Notes under the pieces: model-generated
The model's database searches: none
The model's input: the letters and a program-made list of their open reading frames with translations, nothing else
Told to the model about the DNA's origin: nothing
Part shown: piece after piece, positions 17,775 through 27,336 of the stretch
Numbering within the stretch: position 1 is the first letter of the stretch
How the letters are laid out: each line of letters starts with the position of its first letter
Translations under genes and position numbers: made by a program
From: Hymenobacter sp. BT559
GTDB lineage: Bacteria; Bacteroidota; Bacteroidia; Cytophagales; Hymenobacteraceae
Assembly (NCBI RefSeq): GCF_016427535.1
Contig: NZ_JAELXV010000003.1
Span: forward strand, 1-64,000
Direction: 5' to 3'
Length of the DNA: 64,000 nt

Positions 17775-18929
17775 GTGCCATCATCCCAAAATTTTATTTC
17801 TGACACGGCCGATGTGGTATTAATCGGGGGGGGGCTGGCCGGACTGGCCGCAGCCCTCGACCTAGCCGGGCGTGGGCACCGGGTGCTGGTGGTAGAGCGC
17901 AAGCAGTATCCCTTCCATCGGGTGTGCGGCGAGTACGTGAGCCACGAGGTGGGCCCTTACCTGCGCCGGCTCGGGGCCGACCCAACGCCGCTAGGGCCGG
18001 CCAGCCTCACCAAGTTTCGGCTATCGTCGCCAGCTGGCCGCGTGCTCGATAGCCCACTCGACCTAGGGGGCTTTGGGGTGAGCCGCTACCGGCTCGACGA
18101 CTACCTGTACCGGCTGGCGCTGGCGCGCGGCGTGGAGTTTGTGCTACCCGCTACGGTGGCCGACGTCACGTTTGACGACCAAGCGGGCCGCCACACCCTG
18201 ATACTGGCCGATGGCCGCCAGCTTACGGCCCGGCTGGTGCTGGGTGCCTACGGCAAGCGCAGTGCGCTCGACCGGCAGCTAGGCCGGCCGTTTTTTGCGC
18301 AGCGCTCGCCTTACCTTGGCGTCAAGCACCATTTGCGCCTGCCGGGCTTTGCACGTGATGTCATTGCGCTGCACAATTTTCGGGATGGCTACGCCGGCAT
18401 TTCGGCCATTGAGGACGACAAGCTGTGCTTTTGCTACCTCACCACCCGCGATAACCTTAAGCGCAGTGGGGGCACCATTGCGGCCCTAGAGGCGGGCGTG
18501 CTGGCTCAAAACCCACACTTGGCCGACATCTTGCAGCATGCCGAGCGGCTGTATGCCCAGCCCGAGGTTATTAACGAAATCTCATTTGCCCCCAAGCAGC
18601 CCGTGGAGCAGCACCTGCTGCTGCTCGGCGATGCAGCCGGGCTCATTACGCCGCTGTGTGGCAATGGCATGGCTATGGCGCTGCACGGAGCCGCGCTGGC
18701 CGCACCGCTGGCCGACCAGTTTTTGCGGGGGCAGCTACCTAGGCCGGCCCTAGAGGCGGCGTATGCCCAGACCTGGCACCGCACCTTTGGGGCGCGGCTG
18801 CGGGTGGGGCGAGCCGTGCAGCGCCTGTTTGGCGGGCCCACGCTGAGCGAACTGGTGGTGGGCGGCCTACGCTACTGGCCGGCCGCCGTGCGCGCCCTCA
18901 TGCGCCAGACCCACGGTAAACCTTTCTGA
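17775..18929 (+). CDS. FAD-dependent oxidoreductase (geranylgeranyl-reductase-like) of type III PKS cluster
   Basis: A 384-aa flavoprotein with GTG start. The FAD site VVLIGGGLAGLAAALDLAGRG lies at 14-34, followed by VERKQYPFHRVCGEYVS, which is typical of the geranylgeranyl reductase-like/halogenase-like group, and the second FAD motif LLLLGDAAGLITPLCGNGMAMALH. The neighbour 148 bp downstream is a type III polyketide synthase. In many Bacteroidota these two genes travel with a methyltransferase; here a fitting methyltransferase is at 37851. The enzyme probably oxidises or reduces the polyketide product; its exact reaction is unknown. Confidence 0.85.
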   Translation: MPSSQNFISDTADVVLIGGGLAGLAAALDLAGRGHRVLVVERKQYPFHRVCGEYVSHEVGPYLRRLGADPTPLGPASLTKFRLSSPAGRVLDSPLDLGGFGVSRYRLDDYLYRLALARGVEFVLPATVADVTFDDQAGRHTLILADGRQLTARLVLGAYGKRSALDRQLGRPFFAQRSPYLGVKHHLRLPGFARDVIALHNFRDGYAGISAIEDDKLCFCYLTTRDNLKRSGGTIAALEAGVLAQNPHLADILQHAERLYAQPEVINEISFAPKQPVEQHLLLLGDAAGLITPLCGNGMAMALHGAALAAPLADQFLRGQLPRPALEAAYAQTWHRTFGARLRVGRAVQRLFGGPTLSELVVGGLRYWPAAVRALMRQTHGKPF

Positions 18930-19077
18930 AGGTACATTATTTGGAGATTAGCTTTCCGAAATCACCTAGGTTGCGTAAGTAAAGCTTTTGCGAATGGTTA
19001 CTTGTTAGCGGTTATTGGTTAATTCCTTATCCAGAGCCGATTACTCCCTAACCCCTACCGATTAACTGTTATTCTGA

Positions 19078-20190
19078 ATGCCCAGCTACCTGGGTGCCAT
19101 TGGCACCGCCCTCCCCACCCACCGCCTAGCCCAGCCCGTCATTGCCGATTTTATGGCGCGGGCGCTGGAGCTAGATGACTCAGGAGCGCGCAAGCTGCGG
19201 GCGCTGTACCGGGTGTCGGGCATCGAGCATCGGTACTCGGTGCTCCCCGACTACGGGCGCACCCTAGGCGACTACGAGTTTTTTCCAAATACGCCAGGGC
19301 TCGAACCCTTCCCGAGCGTGAGCCCGCGTATGGCGGCCTACCGGCGCGAGGCGCTGCCGCTGGCCCTGGCCGCGGCGCAAGACTCCTTGCGCCAGGCGCC
19401 GGGCGTGGCGGCCGATAGCCTCACGCACCTCATCACAGTGAGCTGCACGGGCATGTACGCGCCGGGGCTCGATATTGAGCTGGTGCAGGCCCTAGGGCTG
19501 CGCCCGAGCGTGCGCCGCACCTGCGTCAATTTTATGGGCTGCTACGCGGCCGTGAATGCCTTGCGCTTGGCCGACGGCATAGTGCGGGCCGCCCCTGCCG
19601 CTCGCGTGCTGGTGGTGAGTGTGGAGCTGTGCACGCTGCACTTCCAGAAAAGCCACGCCGAAGACCATATCGTGAGCAACGCGCTGTTTAGCGACGGGGC
19701 GGCGGCCGCCCTGGTGCTGGGGCAGCCGCTGCCCGGCCCGGCGCCCTATCTGGCTATGCAGGCCTTCCACTGCGGCCTCGAGCCCGAGGGCACCCGCGAT
19801 ATGGCCTGGCACATCGGCGACACGGGTTTTGAAATGACGCTATCGGGCTACGTGCCGGCGCTTATCGAGCGAGGTATCGGGCAGCTCATTGCGGGGCTGT
19901 TGCATGAGTTGCCAGTGCAGCTGGCCGACATCCGGCAGTTTGCCTTGCACCCTGGTGGTCGCAAGATACTGGAAGCTATTGAGCAGGCCCTAGGGCTCAG
20001 CAAGGCTGATAATCGCTTTGCCTACCAAGTGCTGCGCGACTACGGCAATATGTCGTCGGCCACGGTGCTGTTTGTGCTGCGCGAGCTACTGGCAGCCGCC
20101 ACACCCGCCAATAGCGGGGCGCCCGTGCTCAGTTGCGCCTTCGGACCCGGGCTTACCCTAGAGGCCATGCTGCTGGAAGTGTGTGCGTAG
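19078..20190 (+). CDS. Type III polyketide synthase
   Basis: A 370-aa chalcone-synthase-fold enzyme. The catalytic triad is complete: Cys155 in FMGCYAAVNALRLA, His291 in FALHPGGRKIL, Asn324 in DYGNMSSATVLF. Such enzymes condense malonyl-CoA onto a starter acyl-CoA, giving alkylpyrones or alkylresorcinol/quinone-type products; the starter cannot be read from the sequence. It is preceded by the FAD oxidoreductase in the same direction, probably in one unit. Convergent with the GDPD gene, with only 57 bp between. Confidence 0.93.
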   Translation: MPSYLGAIGTALPTHRLAQPVIADFMARALELDDSGARKLRALYRVSGIEHRYSVLPDYGRTLGDYEFFPNTPGLEPFPSVSPRMAAYRREALPLALAAAQDSLRQAPGVAADSLTHLITVSCTGMYAPGLDIELVQALGLRPSVRRTCVNFMGCYAAVNALRLADGIVRAAPAARVLVVSVELCTLHFQKSHAEDHIVSNALFSDGAAAALVLGQPLPGPAPYLAMQAFHCGLEPEGTRDMAWHIGDTGFEMTLSGYVPALIERGIGQLIAGLLHELPVQLADIRQFALHPGGRKILEAIEQALGLSKADNRFAYQVLRDYGNMSSATVLFVLRELLAAATPANSGAPVLSCAFGPGLTLEAMLLEVCA

Positions 20191-20247
20191 TAGGTCGAAA
20201 GGCTTTCTATCCTTCTCCTAGGTCGCCCTCTTTACTCGGAGTAGCTG

Positions 20248-21153
20248 CTAGCGATGCCGCTTGTGCTGGCGCAAATAGGCCAGCAGCTCAGCGGGGCGGT
20301 CGGTTTGGATGAGCGTGGCGCCGTGGGCCAGCAGCCAGCCCCAGCCGTCGGCGGGCTGGCCTTCTTCGAGGCTGCGCTCGTCGTCGTGGCCGGCATCTAG
20401 GCTTGCCCACAGGCTGTTGAGCCAGATTTTAGAACCAGTGGCGGGGATGGTCTGGTAGGCGGAGCGCAGCAGCACGCTATCGGTGGGGAAATTCAGCTCG
20501 TAGGCCACCGGCTTGAGTTTGGTCTCGTACTCGCGCAGCACGGCGGCGGCTTCGGGCTGCTGCAAATTCACGATGGGCATGTACAGCAGCTGGCTGGTGA
20601 GTAGGGCGCCGTGCTCGGCCTTCACTTTTTCGTAGGGGTAGGCCGACTTGATAACCGCGTGGTCCACAGTGCCGGTTTTCACCAGCACGTCGTAAGCTTC
20701 TTGAAAGTAGTCGTAGCCCTTGTCGATGTTTACCATGACGCGGCCCTTGGCGGCTAGCATGCACTGCTCGAAGCTCGGGATGCGCTGCCGGGTGGGGCCG
20801 CCGTGCTGGTTTTTGAGGGTGAATTGCTGCAGCTCGGCCCAGGTGTAGTCGGCGGGGCGGCCTTTGCCCGTGGTAGTGCGGTCGAGCAAGTTATCGTGCA
20901 TGAGGATGAGCACACCATCCTTGGATTTCTTGAGGTCGATTTCAACCATGTCCACGCCCATCTTGATGGCCGACTCGATGCCGCGAATGGAATTTTCGGG
21001 CTCATTCCGCCAGTCGGCGCGGTGCGCTACTACTAGCACTTGGTTGCTTTTCGTGTCTTTGAGGGTGCGAATGATGGCCTGCACGGGCTGCTGCGCTAGC
21101 GCCGAGCCGCCGAGCAACAAGCCAGCTAGGAGGGGTAGGAAAAACTGTTTCAT
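20248..21153 (-). CDS. Secreted glycerophosphodiester phosphodiesterase
   Basis: A 301-aa protein with signal peptide (LLAGLLLGGSALAQ). The GDPD catalytic set is visible: His44-Arg45 (VVAHRADWRNEPENS), metal ligands Glu71 and Asp73 (VEIDLKKSKDG) and His86 (LMHDNLLDRTTTG). It would hydrolyse glycerophosphodiesters to glycerol-3-phosphate and an alcohol in the periplasm or at the surface. It is the last gene of a minus-strand unit: propeller protein, SusC, SusD, GDPD. A palindromic element separates it from susD. This suggests the locus takes up a phosphodiester substrate. Confidence 0.9.
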   Translation of the reverse strand: MKQFFLPLLAGLLLGGSALAQQPVQAIIRTLKDTKSNQVLVVAHRADWRNEPENSIRGIESAIKMGVDMVEIDLKKSKDGVLILMHDNLLDRTTTGKGRPADYTWAELQQFTLKNQHGGPTRQRIPSFEQCMLAAKGRVMVNIDKGYDYFQEAYDVLVKTGTVDHAVIKSAYPYEKVKAEHGALLTSQLLYMPIVNLQQPEAAAVLREYETKLKPVAYELNFPTDSVLLRSAYQTIPATGSKIWLNSLWASLDAGHDDERSLEEGQPADGWGWLLAHGATLIQTDRPAELLAYLRQHKRHR

Positions 21154-21179
21154 AAGCTGAGTACTACTAAAATTGAATT

Positions 21180-21265
21180 TGTCATGCTGAGCCCGCGAAG
21201 CATTTTCTCACGTTAGAATTGGTAACTCTAACGTGAGAAGATGCTTCGCGGGGCTCAGCATGACA
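21180..21265. repeat. Dispersed palindromic repeat, copy 1 (REP/MITE-like)
   Basis: Arms begin TGTCATGCTGAGC and end GCTCAGCATGACA, with inner CTCACGTTAGA/TCTAACGTGAG pairing; slightly imperfect. It lies between susD and the GDPD gene. Related copies are at 28814, 37266 and 59841. Confidence 0.85.
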
Positions 21266-21300
21266 GACGTAGTGCGCGCATATCGCTCAAGTGCCGAGAC

Positions 21301-22848
21301 TTAATAACCCGGATTCTGGTACATGCCCGTGGGGTTCAGCTTGGCTTCGTTGAAGGGAATGGGGTAGTAATAATCCTTCAGGCCGAAGTTAGTGAGCTGA
21401 GCGATGCCGAAGTTTGCTTGGCTTTTTGCCCGGAAGTAGTCCGTCAACTGCTGCGGCGTGAAGGCGCGCTGCAAGTCAAACCAGCGCTGGTTTTCGAAGG
21501 CTAGCTCGACGCGGCGCTCGTGTAAGATGGCAAGCTTGAGTGTGGGGTACTTGGCGCTGTAGCTGGCAGTGGCGCTGGCCACGGCATAGCGCGGCAGGCC
21601 GGCGCGCTCGCGTACCTGGTCGAGCTGGCTGATGGCATTGGCCTCGTCGCCTAGGTAGAGGTTGGTTTCGGCGAGCAGCAGCAGCACGTCGGCGTAGCGC
21701 AGGAGCAGCCAGTCGTTGCCACCGTATCCGGTGGTGCCGGCGGTGGCGCTGGCATCGCGGTACTTGGTGATGAAGTAGTCTTTCACCACGGCCGCATTGG
21801 CGTACTTGATGGAGAAATCCTTGCGCACGTCACCGGTTTCGTAGTCGAGCACGAGGTCGGGCGTCACGTTGCCGCCCACCCCGGTGTTAGGGCGCAGCGA
21901 GTTGATGGTCTCACCCTGGGCTTGGTAGTTAGCGGCGATGCGCGACGAATAGTTAATATCGCCCTGCCGGTACACGATGCGGAAGATGGCCTCGGGGTTG
22001 TTGGTCTTCTTGGTCACGTCGAACACGTCGGCGTAGGGGATTTCCTTCAGCAGCCCGAAGGTGCGCTTGCTGTAGGCCGCCGTGAGGTAGGTTTTAGCCT
22101 GGGTCAGGTTGGCGCTGCGGTTGGCTTGGTCGAGGGTGGTGGCCATGGTTAGATACACCTTCCCTAGGAGGGCATTGGCCGCGATTTTGGAGGCGCGCCC
22201 GGTATTGGCTGCCGACTGCGCATCGGGTAGCGGGCTGGCGATGACGTCCATCAGGTCGGCCACTATTTGGGCATACACCTTCTCCTTTTTCTCGCGGAAG
22301 GTATTAGCCGCCACGGCATCGGGGGTAGTGAGCGGCTGGGTCACGAGCGGCACATCGCCCCACTCGCGCACTAAGTTGAAGTACGTGAGCGCCCGCAAAA
22401 ATTTGGCTTCTGCCTGGTACTGGGTTTTGGTGCTGGCTTGGGCGAAGTTCACCGTTTCGGAGCCCGCCAGCACGTAGTTGGCTCGCGTGATAATCTGGTA
22501 CAGCGCCGTCCAGTGGTTTTGGAGGTAGGAGTTACTGGGTAGCAGCGAAAAGGCGTTGAACTGGAAGGGCTCGCCGGCGTTCGACTGGTTGTCGTTGGTA
22601 CCAGTGTTGTCCGAGCGCTGCTCGCCGTAGAGGTCGCTGCCCTCGGCCAGGCCGCTGTTGTCGTGCAGGGCGGTGTACACGCCATTGAGGGCCAGCAGCA
22701 CGTCATTCTCCGAGCGGTAGTAGTTGTCGGCGGCTACGGCATTGGGGTTATTTTCTACCAGAAAATCCTTCTTGCACGAAGCCAGCAGCAGCAGGCTGCT
22801 CAGCAGCCCTAGACCGAGGCGGGAGGTAGCAGTGGTTTGAAGACGCAT
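21301..22848 (-). CDS. SusD/RagB family nutrient-binding lipoprotein
   Basis: A 515-aa lipoprotein with lipobox LASCKK (Cys25). It has the SusD pattern: an N-terminal helical repeat region (LNGVYTALHDNSG, AEAKFLRALTYFNLVREWGDVPLV) and a C-terminal region with RYADVLLLLAETNLYLGD, LAILHERRVELAFENQRWFDLQR and YYYPIPFNEAKLNP. SusD proteins sit as a lid on the SusC channel and bind the substrate. It follows susC on the same strand; a 39-bp GC-rich palindrome fills the gap between them. The ligand is not evident from sequence; the neighbouring GDPD suggests a glycerophosphodiester-type substrate. Confidence 0.95.
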   Translation of the reverse strand: MRLQTTATSRLGLGLLSSLLLLASCKKDFLVENNPNAVAADNYYRSENDVLLALNGVYTALHDNSGLAEGSDLYGEQRSDNTGTNDNQSNAGEPFQFNAFSLLPSNSYLQNHWTALYQIITRANYVLAGSETVNFAQASTKTQYQAEAKFLRALTYFNLVREWGDVPLVTQPLTTPDAVAANTFREKKEKVYAQIVADLMDVIASPLPDAQSAANTGRASKIAANALLGKVYLTMATTLDQANRSANLTQAKTYLTAAYSKRTFGLLKEIPYADVFDVTKKTNNPEAIFRIVYRQGDINYSSRIAANYQAQGETINSLRPNTGVGGNVTPDLVLDYETGDVRKDFSIKYANAAVVKDYFITKYRDASATAGTTGYGGNDWLLLRYADVLLLLAETNLYLGDEANAISQLDQVRERAGLPRYAVASATASYSAKYPTLKLAILHERRVELAFENQRWFDLQRAFTPQQLTDYFRAKSQANFGIAQLTNFGLKDYYYPIPFNEAKLNPTGMYQNPGY

Positions 22849-22889
22849 TAGATATAGTTGTTACGAATTAGAAGTAGTTGGGCTGCGAG

Positions 22890-22995
22890 ACCCCACCCCC
22901 GGCCCCTCCCCTCCGGGAGAGGGGAGCCTAATGATTACAAACGTCCGCTTTTGGTCGGCTCCCCTCTCCCGGAGGGGAGGGGCCGGGGGTGGGGT
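22890..22995. repeat. GC-rich 39-bp perfect palindrome between susC and susD (copy A)
   Basis: Arms 22890-22928 and 22957-22995 are exact reverse complements around a 28-base loop. The sequence starts ACCCCACCCCCGGCCCCTCC. It lies in the 154-bp gap of the minus-strand susC-susD unit. Copies recur at 34334 and 36079. Confidence 0.92.
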
Positions 22996-23002
22996 AAACG
23001 CA

Positions 23003-26000
23003 TTAGAAGGATAGGCGCACGCCCACGTTGTAGCCCCGCGCCAGCGGGTACTTGCCGTAGTCCACGCCGGGCGATAGGTTGGCGCCGTTGTTGTAGTCTA
23101 CTTCGGGGTTGTAGCCCTTGTACTTGGTGATGGTGAAGACGTTATTGGCGTTGACGTACACGCGCAGGCCGCTCACGTGCACCTTGCTGAGCAGGGTGGC
23201 GGGCAGGTTGTAGCCCAGCGTAAGGTTGGTGCAGCGCAGGAAGGAGCCGCTCTGCAGGTAGAAGGTCGAGAGGCGAGTACTGTTGCTTTGGGTGCCGCCG
23301 CGTGAGGCCCGGAACACAGCCCCGTCGCCGGGTTCAGCTTCGGAGCGGTAGCGGTTCACTACGTTGGCGTACTGGTTGCCCGAGCCCTCCATGTTATACA
23401 CGTAGTAGTCCTGCCCGTCGAGCACCTGGTTGCCATACACGCCGTTGAAGCCGGCGTTGAAATCCAACGACTTGTAATTGGCCGTGAGCGAGAAGCCGTA
23501 GTTGAACTTGGGGTAGGGCGAGCCAATGACCTGCTTATCGGCATCGTTCACCACGCCATCGTTGTTTACGTCCTCAAAAATCAAGTCGCCGGGGCGCAGC
23601 GGGTTGGTTGAGGCCGTGGAGCGGGCCGGACCGCGACGCACGTAGCCCGCCGGAAACGACTGGGTAGCGGCGTTGTACACCGCGTTGTCGGCGGCGATAT
23701 TGTCTACATCCGACTGGCGCACCATGCCCGCCACGCGGTAGCCGTAGAACATGCCCACCGGCTGGCCTTCCTGCGTGATATGGGTGATGTAGGAGCGCTC
23801 GGCACCCGCCGTCGTGATGGTATTGGCGCCGCCCATGTCCAGCACCCGATTGCGGTTGAAAGAGATGTTACCGCTCAGATTCAGGTTAAAGTCAGCCGTT
23901 TGAATGGCCTTGCCATCGAGCTGAAACTCCAACCCTTGGTTGCGAATGCGCGAGTCGCGCAGGTTGGTGAGGATGCTCGTGGTGCCCGAAATAGCCGAAA
24001 TTGGCTGGTTGAACAGCAGGTTGTAAGAGTGGCTGAGGTAGACGTTGGAAATCAGCAATAGGCGGTTGTTGAACAAGCCTAGGTCGAGCCCTAGGTTGAA
24101 CTGCGAGGTCGATTCCCAACCTAGGCGCTGGTCTTTGAGCGCGCCAGCGTAGAAGGCCGTTTGGATGGTGCCCGGCCCGAACACGGCGCCGGTGGGGCTG
24201 GCCATAGTCTGCTGGTAGCCATAGAGCGGGATGTTGTAGTTGCCGGTGAGGCCCCAGCTGCCGCGCAGGCGTAGCGTGGACGATTCACCCAGCATGTCGT
24301 GGTAGAACGACTCGTTCGAAATTGTCCAGCCGGCCGACAGCGAGGGGAAGCTGCCGTAGCGGTTTTCGGGCCCAAAGCGCGACGAGCCATCGGTGCGGAA
24401 GGCCGCCGTTAGGAAGTAGCGCTCGTCGTAGCTGTACTGCACGCGGGCTAGGTACGAGAGCAGGGTTTCGGCCTGCTTGCCGGTGCCCGTGAAGCCCACG
24501 CTGCTGGTCGTGGCGCTCTGGAAAAAGTTGGTCGGGTCAGCGCCCTTGGCCGTAATCTCTTGAATGGCATCGTTCTGGAAACCCTGGGCCGACACGCTGA
24601 TTTGGTCGAGGGTCGTGCGCTGGGCGGTGTAGCCCGCCAGGGCGTTCAGGTTGTGCTTGCCAAGCTGCTTGGTGTAGGTCGCCGTGAATTCGCCTAAGAT
24701 GTTCTGCGTGTTGACAGTTAAGGCCGTAGCTGTGGCGGCCGCAATGGCCTGCGGTGAGTAGGGCGGGTTGTTGCCACTGCTCAGGCTGGTGGGTAGGTAA
24801 TACTCGTACTTCTCGTTGTAGGTCTGCAAGCCCACGTTGGCCTTGGCGATGAGGCCGGGTAGGATTTCGTAGCTGGCCGTGCCATTGTAGGTGCCGCGCA
24901 GACCCTTGCGCGTGATGTTGGTTTCCTGGGCCAGCGCCACCGGGTTCTCGATGGTCTGGTAGCCGTAGGCCGACTGCTGGGCCGACACCTCGTTTTTCAC
25001 CAGGTTGCCGTTGTCGTCGTAGGCCCGGAACGTGGGCGGGTAAATCAGCGCCCCTAGGATGGGGCCTTGGTTGAAGCGGCCTTCCTGCACCTCGCGGTTG
25101 CTGTTCGAAGTCACGAACAAGCTGCCGCTGACGTGGAATTTCTTGCTCAGCTCGGCATCGAGGTTGGCCCGGAAGTTTATGCGCTCCTGCTTGGTCGCCA
25201 CGATGATACCCTGCTGCTGCTGGTAGTCGCCGCTGATAAGGTAGCGCAGCCCGGCGTTGCCGCCCGAGAAGGTGAGGTTGTGGCGGTTGAAGGGCGCGTT
25301 GCGGTACAGCTCATTTTGCCAGTCAGTGTTGTACTTGGGCGTGATAAGCGACTGCGTGGCGAAGTCGTAGATGTCGGTTGGGATGCTGACCGAGCTGGCG
25401 TTGCCCACCCGCGCGATGCGCGTAGCATTGTCGTCCGAGAACATGGCGTCGGTCCAGGGCTTGCCGCTGTTCTGCACCAGGTCGCGGTAGGTGTTGTTGC
25501 GCCCGTCGATGAGCAGCTGCGCAAAGCCGTTGGCATCGAGCAGCTTTACTTTCTTAGCCAGCTGGTTGATGCCGAACTGGTACTCGTAATCGACGCGGCC
25601 TTTGCCTTCCTTACCGCGCTTGGTGGTGATAATGACCACCCCGCCCGACGCCCGCGAACCGTAGATGGCGGCCGAAGCAGCATCCTTCAGCACGTCGATG
25701 CTCTCGATATCATTGGGGTTGATAAATACGTCGTTGGCGGCCGGAAAGCCGTCGATAACGTAGAGCGGGTCCGAGCTGGCGTTGATAGAGCCCACGCCCC
25801 GCACCCGGATTTTAGTGCTCACGTAGGGCGCGCCGCTCACCTGCGTGGCTTGCACGCCAGCCAACTTGCCCACCAGGGCCTGCCCTAGGGTAGGCGCCGC
25901 TAGGTTTAGCTCCTTGGCCTTCACGTCGGCTACGGCGCCGGTCAGGTCACTTTTGCGGGCCGTTTGGTAGCCCACGGCCACCACTTCGTTGAGCTCATTA

Positions 26001-26347
26001 GCGCTGCCCTTCAACTGAATGTTGATAGTGGTTTGCGTGCTCACGACCACCTCCTGGCTCACGAAGCCGATGGCCGAAAACACCAGCGTAGCACCCGGGT
26101 TCACCTCGATGCTAAAGCGCCCGGTGCCATCGGCCGCGGTGCCGTTCGAAGTGCGCTTTTCAATCACGTTGGCGCCCGGCACCGGTTGGTTTTGCTCGTC
26201 GGTGATGGTGCCTGTGATGCGCACGGCCTGTGGGGCCACCCGCGTCGGCAGCGGGCGGCCGGCTTGGGCCACGTGCGCCGCCGGCAAGCTACCGGCTAGC
26301 AGCAAGCCCGCCAGCCACCGGCGCAGCGTTGTAGAGTATTGCGTCAT
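23003..26347 (-). CDS. SusC/RagA family TonB-dependent outer-membrane transporter
   Basis: A 1114-aa TonB-dependent receptor. After the signal peptide (LLLAGSLPAAHVAQA) comes a carboxypeptidase-regulatory-like domain (ITGTITDEQNQPVPGANVIE), then the plug with the SusC signature DVLKDAASAAIYGSRASGGVVIITTKRGK, and a long beta-barrel ending YNVGVRLSF with terminal Phe. It imports the substrate captured by the SusD gene downstream. The gene upstream encodes a secreted propeller-like protein and the last gene of the unit a GDPD. No sigma/anti-sigma or hybrid regulator gene adjoins it. Confidence 0.96.
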   Translation of the reverse strand: MTQYSTTLRRWLAGLLLAGSLPAAHVAQAGRPLPTRVAPQAVRITGTITDEQNQPVPGANVIEKRTSNGTAADGTGRFSIEVNPGATLVFSAIGFVSQEVVVSTQTTINIQLKGSANELNEVVAVGYQTARKSDLTGAVADVKAKELNLAAPTLGQALVGKLAGVQATQVSGAPYVSTKIRVRGVGSINASSDPLYVIDGFPAANDVFINPNDIESIDVLKDAASAAIYGSRASGGVVIITTKRGKEGKGRVDYEYQFGINQLAKKVKLLDANGFAQLLIDGRNNTYRDLVQNSGKPWTDAMFSDDNATRIARVGNASSVSIPTDIYDFATQSLITPKYNTDWQNELYRNAPFNRHNLTFSGGNAGLRYLISGDYQQQQGIIVATKQERINFRANLDAELSKKFHVSGSLFVTSNSNREVQEGRFNQGPILGALIYPPTFRAYDDNGNLVKNEVSAQQSAYGYQTIENPVALAQETNITRKGLRGTYNGTASYEILPGLIAKANVGLQTYNEKYEYYLPTSLSSGNNPPYSPQAIAAATATALTVNTQNILGEFTATYTKQLGKHNLNALAGYTAQRTTLDQISVSAQGFQNDAIQEITAKGADPTNFFQSATTSSVGFTGTGKQAETLLSYLARVQYSYDERYFLTAAFRTDGSSRFGPENRYGSFPSLSAGWTISNESFYHDMLGESSTLRLRGSWGLTGNYNIPLYGYQQTMASPTGAVFGPGTIQTAFYAGALKDQRLGWESTSQFNLGLDLGLFNNRLLLISNVYLSHSYNLLFNQPISAISGTTSILTNLRDSRIRNQGLEFQLDGKAIQTADFNLNLSGNISFNRNRVLDMGGANTITTAGAERSYITHITQEGQPVGMFYGYRVAGMVRQSDVDNIAADNAVYNAATQSFPAGYVRRGPARSTASTNPLRPGDLIFEDVNNDGVVNDADKQVIGSPYPKFNYGFSLTANYKSLDFNAGFNGVYGNQVLDGQDYYVYNMEGSGNQYANVVNRYRSEAEPGDGAVFRASRGGTQSNSTRLSTFYLQSGSFLRCTNLTLGYNLPATLLSKVHVSGLRVYVNANNVFTITKYKGYNPEVDYNNGANLSPGVDYGKYPLARGYNVGVRLSF

Positions 26348-26407
26348 AATAGTAAACCTCAGGTTGTTGGAGGTGAAAAAAGTAGTCGGTAAGTGCGCCC
26401 TAGGTGG

Positions 26408-27274
26408 CTACCACGCCAGGCGCACGGCGTGCACGTTGTCGCGCCGCGATGAGGTGACGGCCAGGCCCTTGCGCAGGTCGCCGAGCAGCGTAAATCCTTC
26501 CAACTCGTCGGCTTTGTCCACGTCGATGACTTGGCGCACTACCTCGTGGCCAGCGGCCAGCGACTGGTTTAAATCGAGCAGCGTGAAGCGCCAGCGGCGG
26601 CCTTGCTCCTGGTTTTGGATGAGCACCAGCGTGCTCTTACTGGGCACCCACAGCAGGTTTTGGACCCAGGGTGAACAGGTGAATTTTTTAACTAGCACCC
26701 CCGGCTCGCTGGTCTTGCGAGCCTTAGCTAGCCGGGCTGGGTCGTAGAGGCGCACCTCGTTGCCCTGGGGGCCGTAGTCGGCCGTGGCCACGTACGACTT
26801 GCCTTGGTACTGCACGTACTCGGGGCGGGTGCCCTGCACGCAGGCATCGTCCTCGATGGTATTGAGCAAGTGCCCATCGAGGGTGCCGCCGCGCAGCAAA
26901 CCCGCCCAATCGACGGCGTAGATGACGGCCCGCCACTTGGTGCCCTCGGCGTTCAGCCGGATGCTGTTGCCGATGAAGGTGGGGCCGGTGCCGTTCCAGG
27001 CCACGCCGGTGGGATGGTTGATGACGTCCTGCCCTTTTTCGGTCAGCTTCACCTCCTGCCCTAGGTAGGTCAGCGAGTCAGGACCGGGCCGGTATTCCCG
27101 AATGACACCCACTTCGCGGTCGCCGTAGAGGAACAGCCGGCCTTGCTGGTAGCTGGTCCCCTGGCAGGCACCTAGGACGCTGGCTGTGGAGGAAGCTGTG
27201 ATGGCTAGCTCTACCAAGTTCGGCTGGGCGAGGGCGCTGGCCAAGCCAATACCTAGTAGCAGTAATTTATTCAT
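26408..27274 (-). CDS. Secreted propeller-like protein, first gene of SusCD-GDPD unit
   Basis: A 288-aa protein with N-terminal signal peptide (LLLLGIGLASALAQ). Repeated short strands with patterns such as GRLFLYGDREVGVIREY, PEYVQYQGKSYVATADYGPQGNEVRLYD and WRFTLLDLNQSL suggest a beta-propeller. I do not recognise a named family. It lies 60 bp upstream of susC on the same strand and is probably the first gene of the unit, so it may bind or process the same substrate outside the cell. A strong hairpin lies in its 5' leader. Confidence 0.7.
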   Translation of the reverse strand: MNKLLLLGIGLASALAQPNLVELAITASSTASVLGACQGTSYQQGRLFLYGDREVGVIREYRPGPDSLTYLGQEVKLTEKGQDVINHPTGVAWNGTGPTFIGNSIRLNAEGTKWRAVIYAVDWAGLLRGGTLDGHLLNTIEDDACVQGTRPEYVQYQGKSYVATADYGPQGNEVRLYDPARLAKARKTSEPGVLVKKFTCSPWVQNLLWVPSKSTLVLIQNQEQGRRWRFTLLDLNQSLAAGHEVVRQVIDVDKADELEGFTLLGDLRKGLAVTSSRRDNVHAVRLAW

Positions 27275-27293
27275 AATCAGTCCCTACACTTGG

Positions 27294-27336
27294 GTAGCCA
27301 CTCGCACAAATTGCTTGTACTAGGTGCAGTGGCTAC
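27294..27336. promoter_or_regulatory. Leader hairpin upstream of the SusCD-GDPD unit
   Basis: GTAGCCACT (27294-27302) pairs with AGTGGCTAC (27328-27336), and inner GCAC pairs with GTGC. It lies 20 bp before the start codon of the minus gene, so it would be in the mRNA leader or be an operator in the divergent promoter region. No T-tract, so not a simple terminator. Confidence 0.5.

Noticed and set aside
22858..23130. 90-codon plus-strand ORF through the GC-rich palindrome
   Set aside because: Most of it is the palindrome read as Arg/Pro-rich protein; it then overlaps susC antisense.
25067..25888. 273-codon plus-strand ORF
   Set aside because: Lies wholly antisense to the SusC gene; composition is that of a reverse-frame shadow in GC-rich DNA, with no domain or motif.
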